Positions 36,595-49,000 of a stretch of DNA of 64,000 nt are shown piece by piece (position 1 is the first letter of the stretch; each line of letters starts with the position of its first letter). Position numbers and translations under genes: made by a program. The stretch is from Amoebophrya sp. A120. Lineage: Eukaryota > Sar > Dinophyceae > Syndiniales > Amoebophryaceae. The stretch covers positions 4,754,747-4,818,746 of the forward strand of contig CAJINV010000001.1 in assembly GCA_905178155.1 (NCBI GenBank). The letters are read 5' to 3'. The notes beneath the pieces were generated by a model. That model made no database searches, was not told the origin of the DNA, and saw only the letters and a program-made list of their open reading frames with translations.

Positions 36595-38165
36595 TAGGAT
36601 TTTGGAGCTTCTCTCGTTCAGATGGAAACGATGATGTCATGCTGCTTTGGATCACGCCAGAGTGAGATCTGAGGCCTGATTTGTGCTAGATTGAATGTTT
36701 TGTGGAGGTCCTACCGTGATGATGTTGCTGTGTCCCTAACTGAGTCTAGAAATAAGCTATCACCTCCGCAAGCACGATAGAAGTAGAAAGCCGGCGGTGC
36801 GTGCTGCTTCACCCAAGCGTGACAGCCACCCGCTCGTAGCTCTATTTCTTGAAAACTGTGCTGGCGTAATAGTGGCCACGACGCAGAATTTGCTGCTAAA
36901 CTATGTTTCTCGTCATCTTATATTCACATATTCCTGAATGATAAATTTGTTCTTGGAATTATGTCCTTGAGAAAGAGCAATATTTCTTCTGGGTCACTAC
37001 ATCTATAAGGAACACAGTACTCTAGATTAGAAAGCGGCGCTCAACATCAAACTGGGGACAATGGATAGTGGGTCCTTGCCTCCATGATATCATCGGCACG
37101 GCATCATGATCTCTCTACTTACGTACGGCTACGGCACCATGCGCTGTGCGATCTGAACCTGAAGCAGATCTTTACCCCATATCGAGCCGATGAAGTGGAT
37201 TCCAAGATACTAGATTCACCCCCAAGATTGGTCCTGCTTTACTTGGAAAGGTATTCATCTCGATTTGGAGAAGTAGCAAACGGAGACAACTTCGAACAAA
37301 TTTTGCATGGGGACCATCAGATGTTGAAAGAGCATCTGTTCAGGTTTCGAAGCATGAAACGCAACCATAGACAGCACATGAATAATATCAGCATGTGCTA
37401 GTAGTACTTGCAACTGCAGGTGCCTCTCTCCCCACAGGTGGACACCGGCAAATGCTTGGCAAATTTGAAGCCTACTGCGAATGTAAGATTGTTGAACTTA
37501 CACTCGACAGTCACCGACGTGCAAACGCTCTGGTAGGAATCTTGTAGTCGATGTGCAGCACGAGTTGCTACTTTCATTTTGGGATATGAAACAAACCGGG
37601 AAAATTCGCATGTTGCAACATTTTCATTGTAAAAAAAAACCTGTGCTCAGTTCTACTGTCAGTTTCTTCCCTAGAAACGGAGCACAAACTGTTTCCATGA
37701 TAGTTACACCCTGATTCTGTGATCTCCGACTTCCCCCGTTGTAAAAAAGAAATTTTATCTCGTACATTTAGTTACCTCCCCGGCAACATGGTTTGATGTA
37801 AACCGCCTTGTCATCAAGGCGCTCAGGCTTGCAATCCACGTTGGTTCCGGATGAAGTCCACGCGACGATCGTAGCTCTGATTCCTCGAGCAAAAAAATCC
37901 ACTCTGCCAACAAAACTGCAACTTAAACAAAGATAAATTCGTTTGCAACAAAAGTAAAAAATAATGACACCAGATTTCAATAGGCCTAAATAAACTAGAT
38001 ATGGAATCAGTATCGTCAATGCAAATTTGATGCAAAACCAAAAATGCTGACCATCACGCAAAAAACGCCGAAAAGAAATCGCAAACGCTTTTCTCTAAAA
38101 CGACGTGTGTCCTTGGGTGAACAAATCACCTGCTTATGCATGCTTTATTTTTCGTTGGCTCTTTA
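36595..38165. other. AT-rich spacer, left part
   Basis: No credible exon. Several frames of 60-105 codons are open but have no recognisable content. It includes the 3' UTR of the preceding gene. Confidence 0.45.
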
Positions 38166-39737
38166 GAGGCCATACGATTAATGGGCCCCCTTTTCGATAC
38201 CGAAAAGGGGGGGGTAGGTGCGATCGGTCATCTGGCCGTGTCCAAACATGGCCGCTTCCCTCCGGACCCGACCAATTTTCGGACTTCAAAAGCCAAAATG
38301 TGGCTCCGTAGCTCCCCCACCCCGAAATAAATTTTTGTTTTATTTGCTGACTGCGGTTCTTTCTCAGCTTTCATCTCCTCTGTTGGTTGCGGTTTCTGCG
38401 GTGTGGTTAGAACAGGACCTAGTACACAACGCAATTTTTGTAGGGCGCGCGCTGCGCGCGCGCGGGTCGGCATATGCGTATGGCAGCAAAAAAAGCTTCG
38501 CGGGGCGCGCGATGCCCCAGCGCAAACTGAAGAAAAAAATCGCGGCGCGCGCTACGTGCCGCGCAGCGGAGCACATGCTGCTTATGTGGCTACATGCCGG
38601 CGCGTTGCAACAAAACATCTGCAAGCGAGCTGTAACGAATGAAGAAAGAAGAAGTCGCAGCAAAACATACAAAGTTTAGATCGTGAAACCGCAGTAGTGA
38701 AGGAGATAGTGACAAACTTTAGAAAATAGACGGCCCGCCCCCACACCCTTTTTTCCGAGGAGGGCAGGCCGCGTTTGAATTGATGGCGTCATCGACTCCG
38801 CGCCTGCGTTGTTTTTGTGCAGTAGAGCTACTTTGCAGCGAATGCACAACCAAGCGCCGCCCTGAAGTAGAAGAAAAGAAAGAACCAAGGGGAATCGCAA
38901 CAACAGTAAAAACTGCCCGCAGCGTTTCGGAAGCCGCCGCGGCACAAAAAGGGCGAAAGCAATTATAGCGAAAAAAACGCGCCTCCGCTTTTTCCGAGGA
39001 GGCCACACGGGCTGAGTTTGATTTTGAAAAGGCAGTCGCTTTGCCGCGTCAAGAAAGGAAAAGGATATCTGCCTCGCAGTAATTTGCCACGCTGAACTGG
39101 GCTCCGAGGACATATCGGCCTCAGTGGTTGCAGTGGCCATCTCAACTCCTCCACATTTAGGAAGTAGTGCGGTGGTGGCCGCTTCAACAGCCCGAGGGCT
39201 CGCGCAGTTCTGCGTCACATATTTCGCCCTGCTTCTGATCTACTGCGCAGCACCTACAACTGCGTTCTTCTGTGCAGTAGAGCTACGTCGCAGCTGTACT
39301 GTGCCCAAGCTACTGCGACATAGCTCTCTTTTTGGGCTTTACTTTGAGAAACGGCGGTGGGATTCTTTTCCGAAACATAGAGCGCATTTGTTGCACTTTC
39401 TTCCATTGTGGCGAGCGACACACTACCTGGAGCCGCTCTTGTTAAGAAAAAACGAAAGTCAAGTGAAGACTTACACCACAGCACTGGCGGTGTGTGCTTC
39501 GCCTGCTGCCGTGAGCCTTGTAAGTGTAAGAAAGCGCCGCCTGTGGCGGTGTTTTTCAGAAAAGCAGCGAAAGGCGTGAGACACGCCGTACCGCCGGGAT
39601 TCAGAGTCGCGATAGGCTTCGCGATAAACGGCCCCCGGATTTCGAAAAGGGGGGCGTAGGGGGGTAAGCTCGGTCAGATTCGCGCTTCTGCCCCCCTTTT
39701 CGGTATCGAAAAGGGGGTCGATTAATCGTACAGCCTC
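38166..39737. mobile_element. 1.57-kb non-autonomous DNA transposon-like element
   Basis: Ends are inverted repeats of about 45 bp: left GAGGCCATACGATTAATGGG continuing with CCCCTTTTCGATACCG, and right the inverted form ending CGTACAGCCTC. The flanking 3-bp TTA at 38163-38165 and 39738-39740 would be the target duplication, as in Harbinger-type elements. Each end holds a perfect 10-bp hairpin (CCCCTTTTCG, loop ATAC or GTAT). Inside, GTGCAGTAGAGCTAC occurs at 38818-38832 and 39272-39286. No transposase was recognised. Confidence 0.75.
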
Positions 39738-42205
39738 TTAACTTTATCCATATCCCGCCTCCCGGACGGAGGAGTAGCAAGCAAAGCCAAAGCCACCTGC
39801 AGCCGCACTTCTACAGGTACTACAGTACCGGGTCACTTTTCTTTCATCCCCGCACAGTACCCCAGTAAGAGTAAAAATAGGAAAGCGCACAGAAGTATCA
39901 ATGGAATCTGTGCAAACTTTTTTAGGAAGTTGCCCCCCGCCAAGAAGAAGTTCCTCCCTTTATCTGTTCCCCCTCGTCCCTTTATCCCGATGAAGGGAAA
40001 GTTTCCTCTTCCTTTCGCTGTTGTACGTGGTACAGGCAAAAATATTTCTACAAAACCCGCTACAGCACTAAGGATTTTTCAGAGCAACGATCGACATGCC
40101 ATAACTGACACCTTTTGCGTGCGTGTGACTTCTACATTAATTATACACACTCCCCGAGGTGGCAGAGGAAATCTAAGGTATGCGTATGTCCATGTACTGC
40201 TTCCAATTTCAGTATTCCGAGGAAGAACAACGAAGTAGTTATGGTTTGCATTGGCTAGTAGTGGTGTTTGATGCTATGATTCTCGACAAGAGCTGCAGAG
40301 GAAGAGCCTTCAACGTCATGGATTGAAGATTACCCGCCGTATTAAACCAGAAGAATCAGCAACGTTCCTGTTTTCAGAATGAAAGTACCTGACTGTAGTA
40401 CTTCTGAGTGCCAGGTTTCGGACACGACGAAAAACAGAATGTGTTTTCGACTAGAAGTCTCCCGCGTGATGAACTTTTTGTTGTGTAAGTATGCTTTTTT
40501 CTTTATTTCGTTCCCGGTTGGAGCAGGCAACTTTGTTATCGTTTCCCTGTCAGCGGTTGATTCGTAGACAGGAAAATGCGATTGCGAGCAGCGTTTCTCC
40601 TGTCTCGTCCTGTTTTATTATTCGTTACGAAAGATTTTATGAAACAAGTTTTATCAGTTGTTTATCAAAATTTAACCCCATTGAACGCGGTTGTCTTGCG
40701 TTTGATAACGATTGGATTCGGTTCCGGACGCAAAACCGGTATGGAAGTGTTTATCAATTTCGTTTGTCAAAATTACAGTCATATTTATCCATCGTCCTGT
40801 ACTATGCGTCAGTTCCTAATGCTATTTCTAACCCTGCGCGCTCTGCTGTATCTGAGAGGAACGTGTTTCCTAGTTCCCTTTGTGAATCTCCACCTCAGCA
40901 GGAATGAAGGAAATGGAAAGGTAGAATGAGAATAAAGTATAGAAATGACTCATTGGACGGAGTATGTTGTTGATTTAGCATCACAGCTGGGCTGCACCTT
41001 GTGCCCGCATTACTATCGATTTGGCGTATGTATTTTTGCATTTCTTTGTTGACTTTTAGTATGTTTCGCATTATCATTTCTTGAGAACAAAGTAATGAAC
41101 TCCGGCTCCTGTAATTCTTGACCTTGGCAGCACTTTTTCTACTTCACCGATCTGCTAAATTTGACCCGCCACTTCTTATGATGAAGCATTCCCACGGGAC
41201 TGTTGTTTGGTGGCAACACGTCTAGGCATCGCATTCATCGACTCTATTATACTCCACATGTCTAAACGCAAACCGATTTACTGTATCTCTTGCTTACAGC
41301 TTTTTTTTTTTTGTCGAATCTGCGAGCGAAGTTGCCATTTTCAACAAATCAGTCCTAAACGAAGCTTGTGTAGTTTTTGCCTTTCATCACAAAATGAAAA
41401 TTTCAAATACCAGCCATAATGAATTGACACAATCGCCTACCAATTCTCAACCGCTTCTGCCGGCTCACTCGAACCCAAAAATATTTATCCACTAGAGGTA
41501 TCTGGATCGTATGGCACAAGATACTGGCGCGGGCGCCCTGGTTGTAGTGGTTTTTGTTTGTTCTTTTTGTCGTTGTCTTTTTCTCCGTTCGCAACCAAGT
41601 AGAGAGGTGTACATTCGTCCGTAGTCTGCAAGTGCACCTCTTATGCACCGAGTCGAGTTTGTTGATGATGTGGATTTCAGTTTGATTCCAGCAGTTCGTT
41701 TGTTTCTTCCGTCGTCATGGTTAATGACTCGAAACATCGTGATCTTCCAGATGAATTCGTAACTTCGTTCAGTTTCAGTTTCGTCCAGAACAGACTCAAA
41801 GCGTTCGCATTCAGTGAAGCTTTTGTGACCCAGAAATGTGGTTGGCTTCTTCGACGTCCATGATCTTGATCGTGCTCAAAGGGTATGAAATTGAAAAAAG
41901 GCGAAAGGCAGGCTGTTTTGCCAATCCAAGAAAGGTGAATTACTTTCTTTCACGCACTCCCGCACGAAGTAGATCTCCACTTCTGCCCCACGTCGCTCTA
42001 CTCTCCCGACATAATGGTTTATTCTCATTGCTCTTGTTGTGCATGCATATACGTACGGTAGAAGTTGTTATCGATCTCCCCTCTGGCTCTGGGATTTTAC
42101 AACTTTTCAATATATGTACCGTAGAAGTTGTTATCAAGAAGAAAACAGATGGCGTAAGAACAGGCTTTTCTGCGTGTGTTCCCCGTGCAGATTTGCACAG
42201 TAATT
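39738..42205. other. AT-rich spacer, right part, upstream of Gln/Ala-rich gene
   Basis: No convincing exon. A 15-bp direct repeat GTAGAAGTTGTTATC occurs near 42058 and 42120, and a pyrimidine-rich stretch ends in CAG just before the next gene, so a leader intron is possible. Confidence 0.4.
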
Positions 42206-45055
42206 ATGGAACAGGGTGCGGCCCCGACCCCCGTTGCGGTCGTAGATGGTGAGTCGTCGAGCAGTGATGACAAAGATGCTCAGCCAACGACTCGCATGAA
42301 CGCGACGGAAGCACCTGGTCGTGCAGGAAATATGGCAGCTGCGAAAGGAAACAGTTCACAGGGACCTTCTGGCGCTGCCGCGGAGGCCGATGAAGAGGAC
42401 TCTAGCAGTGAGGATGACCTGGACATGACAGGTTATAAAAAAGAACCTCCGCAGGAGATGAAATCTAAAGCCGCAGCGGCGGCGAATAGTCTACCATCGG
42501 CTCCTACCCTACAACCTGCTGTTTCGACCGTACAGCAACAAGTAGTTGGTCCTGAGAACAGTGCCACCGCGGCGGCCTCGAAGCCCGGAAATAAAGAGCT
42601 CGCGCAGCCACCGAAAAATGCCGCCTCCTCGAAGCCAGTGGCTGTAGCTGCAAAGCAGGGACAACAAAAACCCTCGCCCCCGGTAGTACTACAAGTGTCG
42701 TCAAAGAAGGCGGCCGCCACGCCACCGGTGTCGAAGCAAGCGCAGCCGTCTGCTGCTTCGCCAAAGCAACCACCGGCGCCGTCCGGGGTAGCTGTAACTC
42801 AGGGGACGAAGCTTCGATCCTCATCGACAACTGGCGCAAAGGCGCCACCAGCTGGGAAAATGGCCGCGCCTGGGAAGCAAGCGCAACCTGCTGCGACAAA
42901 GCCGAAACAGCCGCAGCCCGGTGCTGCGAAACAGGCACAGCCAGTCGCTGCGAAGCAAACGCAAGCCTCGATCGTTTCTGCAAAACAGGCACAACGACCG
43001 GCGCAAACTGGCGTTGGTAAAACGGCAGGAACTAGTACAAGACCACCAGTACCGACAGGAGAACCGCAGCCGCCCCAAGCAAAACAGGCACAACAGCCGC
43101 TTCTTCCCGCAAAGCAGCAAGCGCAGCCGCGTGCTGTTGTGAGCAGTGAGGCCGCACAGGCATCGAGTGCGGCGCCTAGGCAGCTGGCGCAGGTTGTAGA
43201 AGGCGCACCCGCGGCCGTAGTTGTTCCCGAGAATTCACAATCACAACCAGTACAACAAGTTCCGCCAGAAGAACCATCACAGCAGCAACAAGGTGCGAGG
43301 CAGGGTCAACTGGTGCAACAATTGGACCACGACCAGGATAAAAAGGAACAACAGGCCGCGGTGGCTATCGCGTCACCCCCGGAAGATCCGTCTGTACCTG
43401 TAGTAAATGCGGTTATACGACAAGAGCCACAAACACAAACTGCGAAACTAGCGGCATTATCGGAATTGGAGCCAGGCGGAATTGCTGTCCCCGAGCAGAC
43501 GAGGATAAGTGAGAACAATGTTCAAGAAGAACAACAGGCTACAGCCTTGCCTGCTGGTGCGGGGCAACAAGAATTGGCACTGAGCGCATCACAGCTTCAA
43601 GCAGATCAAGACAGTTCTTCCCCTGCAAGAGCCCTCGATGAGGGTGCAGCAGGACCTAGCCCCGCTTCGGACCTGAAAAGTGAGGAACGAAAACGACAAG
43701 AAGCGAAAGGAGGTGTACTTCTCGTAGAGCCCACCTCGCAAACGAATAAACAAGTTGTGTCACTTTCACAGGCTGGCGGAATCGCTGTGAAGGTGGACGA
43801 AATAGAAGAAGTAGATGAGGACGACGCTGTGAGCAGTGACGATGTTGAAGCACCACCGCTAGTTGGTGGCGGCTCTACTCCGCCGCCCCCGCAGTGCCCG
43901 CCTGCTCCCTACTCCGCCCCCTCGTCCCCGGGAGAAGTCGCAGCGCAACGGGAGGAAGATTTAAGGCAAAAACAGTACGAGGCGTGTTCGGTACAGCCCC
44001 CAAAAGGCTTGCAAGACTGGAAACCAGAAAAGTTTTTCGTGGACGAAACGAGGTTTCTGGGTATCGCGGTCGTGGCGAAGCGGAAACGCGACCGCGAGGT
44101 GGAAGCAGCGCTGTCGAAACCGGCACCAGGAACACCAGGTTTGTTACAGGAGCGGCCACTGTTGACCAAAATGTTGGACCAGGCGGCGCAGCCGCTTCTG
44201 TCCGGGTTCCGCGAGCAGTGTTACGAGGCCCAGGGCAAGCAGGCGCACTTCCTTTCGGATGCAGTGGAGCAGGTGCAGAGGGAGGCAAACGAACAAGCAA
44301 AAGCGCTCTGCGAGCGTTTTCCCAAGCTTGGGAATTATAGTACAGGAGGAGCAAGTGGTGCAAGGGAAGACGCGAGAAGTACTTCCTTATTGACGAAGAA
44401 GAGGATGCAAGTTTGGGGCGAGGTGAAGACGGCGAAAATCATGCACGCGCTGCTATCCGGTCGAGATGATGTTGTAAACTCGCTGTTGAACAACAACGCG
44501 GGACCTACTACGCCAAAGGCTCGCAGTACTCCTGCTCGTCCACGCACTGATTTCATAAAGAACGCCGAAGACAGATCTAGAGCTAGAGGACCTGGAATTA
44601 GTACTACACCTTCCCCGCGACCTCCAGCCGCTGCTCGGAAAAGTTCGTCCACAACTACGGCCGCACGGGAGCGGTTTCAACCCCCAGCAGTTTACGACCC
44701 TCAGACTGTGCGTTGGCCTCAAGCGAGGAGCCGAAATTCCACGTCGCCAACACTATTTCCTCGCTCGCCAACAAGTCTTGGAAGGAGTGAAAGTCCTGTT
44801 TTGGACGCACCGACCGCGGGCTTCAGTTTTAGTAGGGGCGCGTCACCAGTACCAGCAGCTGCTTCTTCAAAATCTGCCGCGGCGAGTAGAAGAGCGTCAA
44901 AATCGTTTTCGCCAGCAGCGTCCGGTCGGCGAATGTCAAGAAGCTCACAAAGCCCCAAGTCCGTGAATTTTGTTGGTGTAGCCACGACCAAATCAACATC
45001 TGGTCTTACTTCCAGCGCCGTCAGGCAGTCGAGACGATCGAGAAAGTCGAGATAG
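42206..45055 (+). CDS. Ala/Gln/Pro/Ser-rich protein of unknown function
   Basis: A single uninterrupted frame of 949 residues. The start is the ATG at 42206, next to the acidic Ser-rich opening (SSSSDDKD, later EEDSSSEDDLD). Residues about 100-420 consist of degenerate repeats around K-Q-A-Q-P/A. A more complex segment at about 43980-44490 is predicted by eye to be helical (KPEKFFVDETRFLGIAVV and a long amphipathic stretch to LLSGRDDVVNSLL). The C-terminal 170 residues are Ser/Arg-rich with many S-P dipeptides, as in proteins phosphorylated by proline-directed or SR kinases. No known domain recognised. It contains no introner. Confidence 0.75.
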   Translation: MEQGAAPTPVAVVDGESSSSDDKDAQPTTRMNATEAPGRAGNMAAAKGNSSQGPSGAAAEADEEDSSSEDDLDMTGYKKEPPQEMKSKAAAAANSLPSAPTLQPAVSTVQQQVVGPENSATAAASKPGNKELAQPPKNAASSKPVAVAAKQGQQKPSPPVVLQVSSKKAAATPPVSKQAQPSAASPKQPPAPSGVAVTQGTKLRSSSTTGAKAPPAGKMAAPGKQAQPAATKPKQPQPGAAKQAQPVAAKQTQASIVSAKQAQRPAQTGVGKTAGTSTRPPVPTGEPQPPQAKQAQQPLLPAKQQAQPRAVVSSEAAQASSAAPRQLAQVVEGAPAAVVVPENSQSQPVQQVPPEEPSQQQQGARQGQLVQQLDHDQDKKEQQAAVAIASPPEDPSVPVVNAVIRQEPQTQTAKLAALSELEPGGIAVPEQTRISENNVQEEQQATALPAGAGQQELALSASQLQADQDSSSPARALDEGAAGPSPASDLKSEERKRQEAKGGVLLVEPTSQTNKQVVSLSQAGGIAVKVDEIEEVDEDDAVSSDDVEAPPLVGGGSTPPPPQCPPAPYSAPSSPGEVAAQREEDLRQKQYEACSVQPPKGLQDWKPEKFFVDETRFLGIAVVAKRKRDREVEAALSKPAPGTPGLLQERPLLTKMLDQAAQPLLSGFREQCYEAQGKQAHFLSDAVEQVQREANEQAKALCERFPKLGNYSTGGASGAREDARSTSLLTKKRMQVWGEVKTAKIMHALLSGRDDVVNSLLNNNAGPTTPKARSTPARPRTDFIKNAEDRSRARGPGISTTPSPRPPAAARKSSSTTTAARERFQPPAVYDPQTVRWPQARSRNSTSPTLFPRSPTSLGRSESPVLDAPTAGFSFSRGASPVPAAASSKSAAASRRASKSFSPAASGRRMSRSSQSPKSVNFVGVATTKSTSGLTSSAVRQSRRSRKSR

Positions 45056-46087
45056 CTTGATGATCTGTAAGCTTAGTCTTGTCGATGTCGTCCGATGTTG
45101 TAGACGGTGCAACAAAGTGTGTCTTTCAGAAGTACTTATAAACAAGAAGTTATGCTGATGCTGGATGCGTTTCTTTCGTATATGTCTCTCTAGTTAGAGT
45201 TCTGTTCTCTGTTGCTTTCCTCGCCGTCTTGTTGCGTTGCAGCAGTTAGCCGAGGATCTTTGCAACTTTGATTATCGGCGCGGACGATGGCTCGTTGAGT
45301 TTGGCGAATGCTTTAATCTCTTTTGCTATTCGTGCTCGTCTAGCTGTAGTCGTTCCTTTTGTCAATCTGACGATATGTTGTTTCGTGATCGTGCATCTTC
45401 AAGATAGTTCGTTCATCCTCCTTCTCGTGGTGAGGTGTTTCAATATGGTTTTTCGTGGTTTCTTCGTTCTCTGGTATCGTTTCATGTACAGGCTAATCGT
45501 ACGTGATCATAATTGAGTCAATGTATCAATCTTCTGCGTCTGCGTTTTGTTTCCCAGCTCCACAACCCTACCCCACCCGAAGACCCCAATAAATCTGTCG
45601 TCTCTTTTCGTATTTTTCCTGCTTTGAATAGTGTATGCGAAGATGTTTTCCTTTTGATTTGTTTATTCTGGGTGTGTGACTCCTCCTGTAGTTTACCCCC
45701 GTCAAGTAAGCCTAAGGACCTTTTTCTCTTTTTTGTTCTTTTTGTTTTAATAGCTGCCCTAAACGCTGCATCCAATCAATACCAACCCTAGGAAAGAAAC
45801 ACATTTTATTTCGACCACGATCCACCCTCACCCATTTTTTGAGCGCGACCTTTACAGCGACAACCCTGAGTCTTATCAGGTTCTTACAGCAGTAAAATTA
45901 ATCATCCTCGGACAACAATACCTGCCGAAGGTGGAACCGAGGCGCAAACTAACTAAAAATTAGATTTGTCACTGAGCACGGCCATCACAGGAGCCGCGCT
46001 GCAATAACTTCCTTCCCCTTCGCCCCTGCTTCAACATACTCTGCCCTGTCTGCTCCTTTCTCCCGGTTCTTGCACTTACACCACCCC
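45056..46087. other. spacer upstream of the giant F-box-like gene
   Basis: AT- and pyrimidine-rich, no credible exon. It should hold the 3' UTR of the Gln/Ala-rich gene and the promoter of the next. Nothing specific recognised. Confidence 0.5.
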
Positions 46088-49000
46088 ATGGATTCCTTTT
46101 TTCGCTCTGCGCAGGTCATGGAACAGGTAATCAACAGCGATAAGGCCGCTCTTCGGGACGACGGCCAAAGCGCCTCCAGAGCAAGGAAGGGTGCAGCTCT
46201 TGGGGAACAAGAGCGAGAACAAGTTCAAGCTACGTCGACCGCGACTTGTAGCTCCTCCGTCCTGTATCAAGTGGTGGCTGACGCTTGGGTTTCCAGCGCC
46301 GGTGAAACCCTGTCGACATCCATAGTCCTGCACATTGTACGCCACGGTGAGGAGCTTCTTCTCCTTGTCCCCTGTACCAACCTGCACAAATTGGAGGGCA
46401 TTGCAGTAGGAAAAGTGGAGTGGGCCGCGTACCCCGGGCTTGCGAGTAGAAGCAATGCGACGAACAATGGGAACGGCACGACTGGAGGCACAGCATCTTC
46501 TAAAGCGCCTGCGGTGTTGCCCTGGCTGCAGCCGCCATTCAGCAGCACTGGAAACAGTTCAACCAGTGGCACGGCGGAGAGCGGTGCGGCTGGCGGGGTC
46601 GTGCCGTTTATTTCCAGTAACATTTTCGGCGGAAATAAAAAGGCGCTGACGCCGACGAGTGCAATAGCAGGAACTTCTACGTTCATCTCAACTGGAGGTG
46701 CCAATAATGGCATCAACAGTCCGAGCGAGGAGCGACAGAATGTTCGTGAGGTAAAGGACGAAGAGACCACGCCTACTTTGAGCACAGCAACGGCAACGCC
46801 ATCCTCTGCCGCATCCACGGCTGCGTCGCTGGCCATAAACAGCATTGTCGAAGCTGCCACCGCAAATGCAGTGGCGGCTAAAGCTGGCAGTACCAGTAGC
46901 CCAGCTACAACTTCCACCAACTCGGTGTCGTTTTCGCCCAAAACGATCGCGGTTTCTTGTTCTTCACCATCCACTTCTGCCCTGAGCAGTTCTTGTTCTC
47001 CAGCCAGATTCTCCTTCACTGACAACTGGATTTTGATCGAAGAAGCCGAGGACATTTGCACCACGCCTGGCATGGAAGACAAGGAAGAAGCCAGCAGAAG
47101 TCCAACGACAACCCGGTCTTGGCGGTTTCTGGTTCGAAATCCGGAGGTTCGGCGCGAGTTTTTCCACGCTTTGCGCCGCATGTGCAGCCGGGTTCGCCTG
47201 CAGGTTGCTTTGCAACCGCCGCCCGCGATGCTGGATCGAGTAGCTACAACTGCAGCAGTTGTGTCTACTACTGTAGCGGTCATCGAAGGTGGGGAAACGG
47301 AAATGAGTCCACGCGGCCCGTGTGGTCTAGCAGACACAGTCGAGAAGGCAGACACAGTCGAGAAGGCAGACGCAGACACGCGCATTGAAGAGGAACCGGT
47401 AAAACCAAAAGGAAAGCATGATCAAAATGCAGAAAGCGCTGGACAAGTTGTAGACTGTTCAGGGTCAGCACTTCTAAATGAGCCTGTGAACAACAACGTG
47501 ATCACCAAGAAAGAAAACAAGCCGGCTGCAGGGCTGTCGGACGCGTCTGAAGAACTACAAAGAGCAACTGCGATTGCAACCACTTCTGCAGGGGCTACTA
47601 GTGGTGCAGAACATTCGTGCAGCAAGCGTTCATATTCACGAACCCCTTTCCTCAATCGGAGACCGATTAACCGCACGGTGTCTGCGGATCACGACAATGC
47701 TAGCAAAGAGAACTGCAAAATGAATAGTGCCATCTGTATTACAACAACCTCCGGCACCGCGACAGCAGCGTCCGTGTTTCAGAAAGAACGGAAAAACTTG
47801 CCCTTCTCCCCAGTGCTGCTCGCCCGGAGTTCTCGGGGCGAAGACATTTTCGGACTGCAGACGGTGTGCGAACAGTCGGTGGCTAGCACAGGTTGTACCA
47901 TGGCAGCGAACAAATCTTCTTGCGTGCCGCAGCGAGCAAGCAGCCTCAGCTGCAGCCCAGTGGCGAGGACGCGGGTGAGCCGAAACAAAATCGCGGGGGA
48001 TCGTCATCTCTCTCTATCGCCGCTGCTAGGAACAAAAAATGGTAACAAGCGCGTCGTGCAACTTCCGTCCACGACGGAAGCAACGCTGGAACAACTACAT
48101 CAAAAAGGTTTACCGGCATTCTCGCCTGCTGCGAGGGCCGCAAATAAAAGTCTTGCGGAACAAAACAAGAAAGAGTTTGTTCAGTCTGCTCATCTGAAGG
48201 AGGGTCCTCCGAAGGAAGCACCGTCGAGCGCTGCTGGATCGCCTTCCCCCGTTGGCCGCGGCTCGGTGTCGTTGAACCCGCCCGCAAACCGGCGGCGCCG
48301 GATCGTGATTGAACCCTTTGTACCAAAAATCTCCACCACGGGGCGGTACCCAGACCGGGTGAGGCGGTCACTGGTCGGCAATTTCCGGTCACTTTCCGAG
48401 CATCCGAGGAAAAGAGAAAGCAACAACCCCACGACGGCTCCGGCTTGTCCTACCACGACCGCGTTACTGCAAACTAAGACGACCATCTCGGAAATCACGA
48501 TGTCGCAACCGGGAACAAGCGGAATCGCAGGTGGTACTCAGAAAATGCAGAAGGAGGCCGAGGTATTGCAGGCACTGGTTCCACCGCCGTCGGCGCAATC
48601 GGCGGCAATGATGGAAGATGCGATCTTAGGCCCTACTACCAAGGACATTGGTTGTTCCGCAGGAACGTCGGGTACTAGGATAGAGCCAATAAATAACCTC
48701 AATGACGAGTCGGCCGTACTACAGCGGGAAGTCGGCACAGAGCCTCAAATCGACAACGTGATTGTGCCCCACCACCAGCAACATTTCAGTAAAGCCATTT
48801 CGCAGGTTGTGGAGCAGCTAGTAGCACAGCTACCCGAATCTGTGCTCAGACCATCTTTCGCGGCACACTTACCGATTTTGGATAGAAACGCGAATCCGAA
48901 GTTGGAACTACACCATAAACAAGTCACGACGCCCGATCATAAAACATCCGCGGCTAACGCTGACCTTTCCGCGAAGGAGGATTTGTCGCTGAGCGTGCTT

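Noticed and set aside
37084-37401. 105-codon frame in the spacer
   Set aside because: No recognisable content, no supporting intron or neighbour, and AT-rich like the surrounding spacer.
38218-39579. Several frames of 80-180 codons within the 1.57-kb element
   Set aside because: They overlap on both strands, none resembles a transposase, and Arg/Ala-rich content follows from GC-rich repeats.
40491-40929. Overlapping frames of 117-138 codons
   Set aside because: Two frames are open on the same strand without domain content; expected by chance in this spacer.
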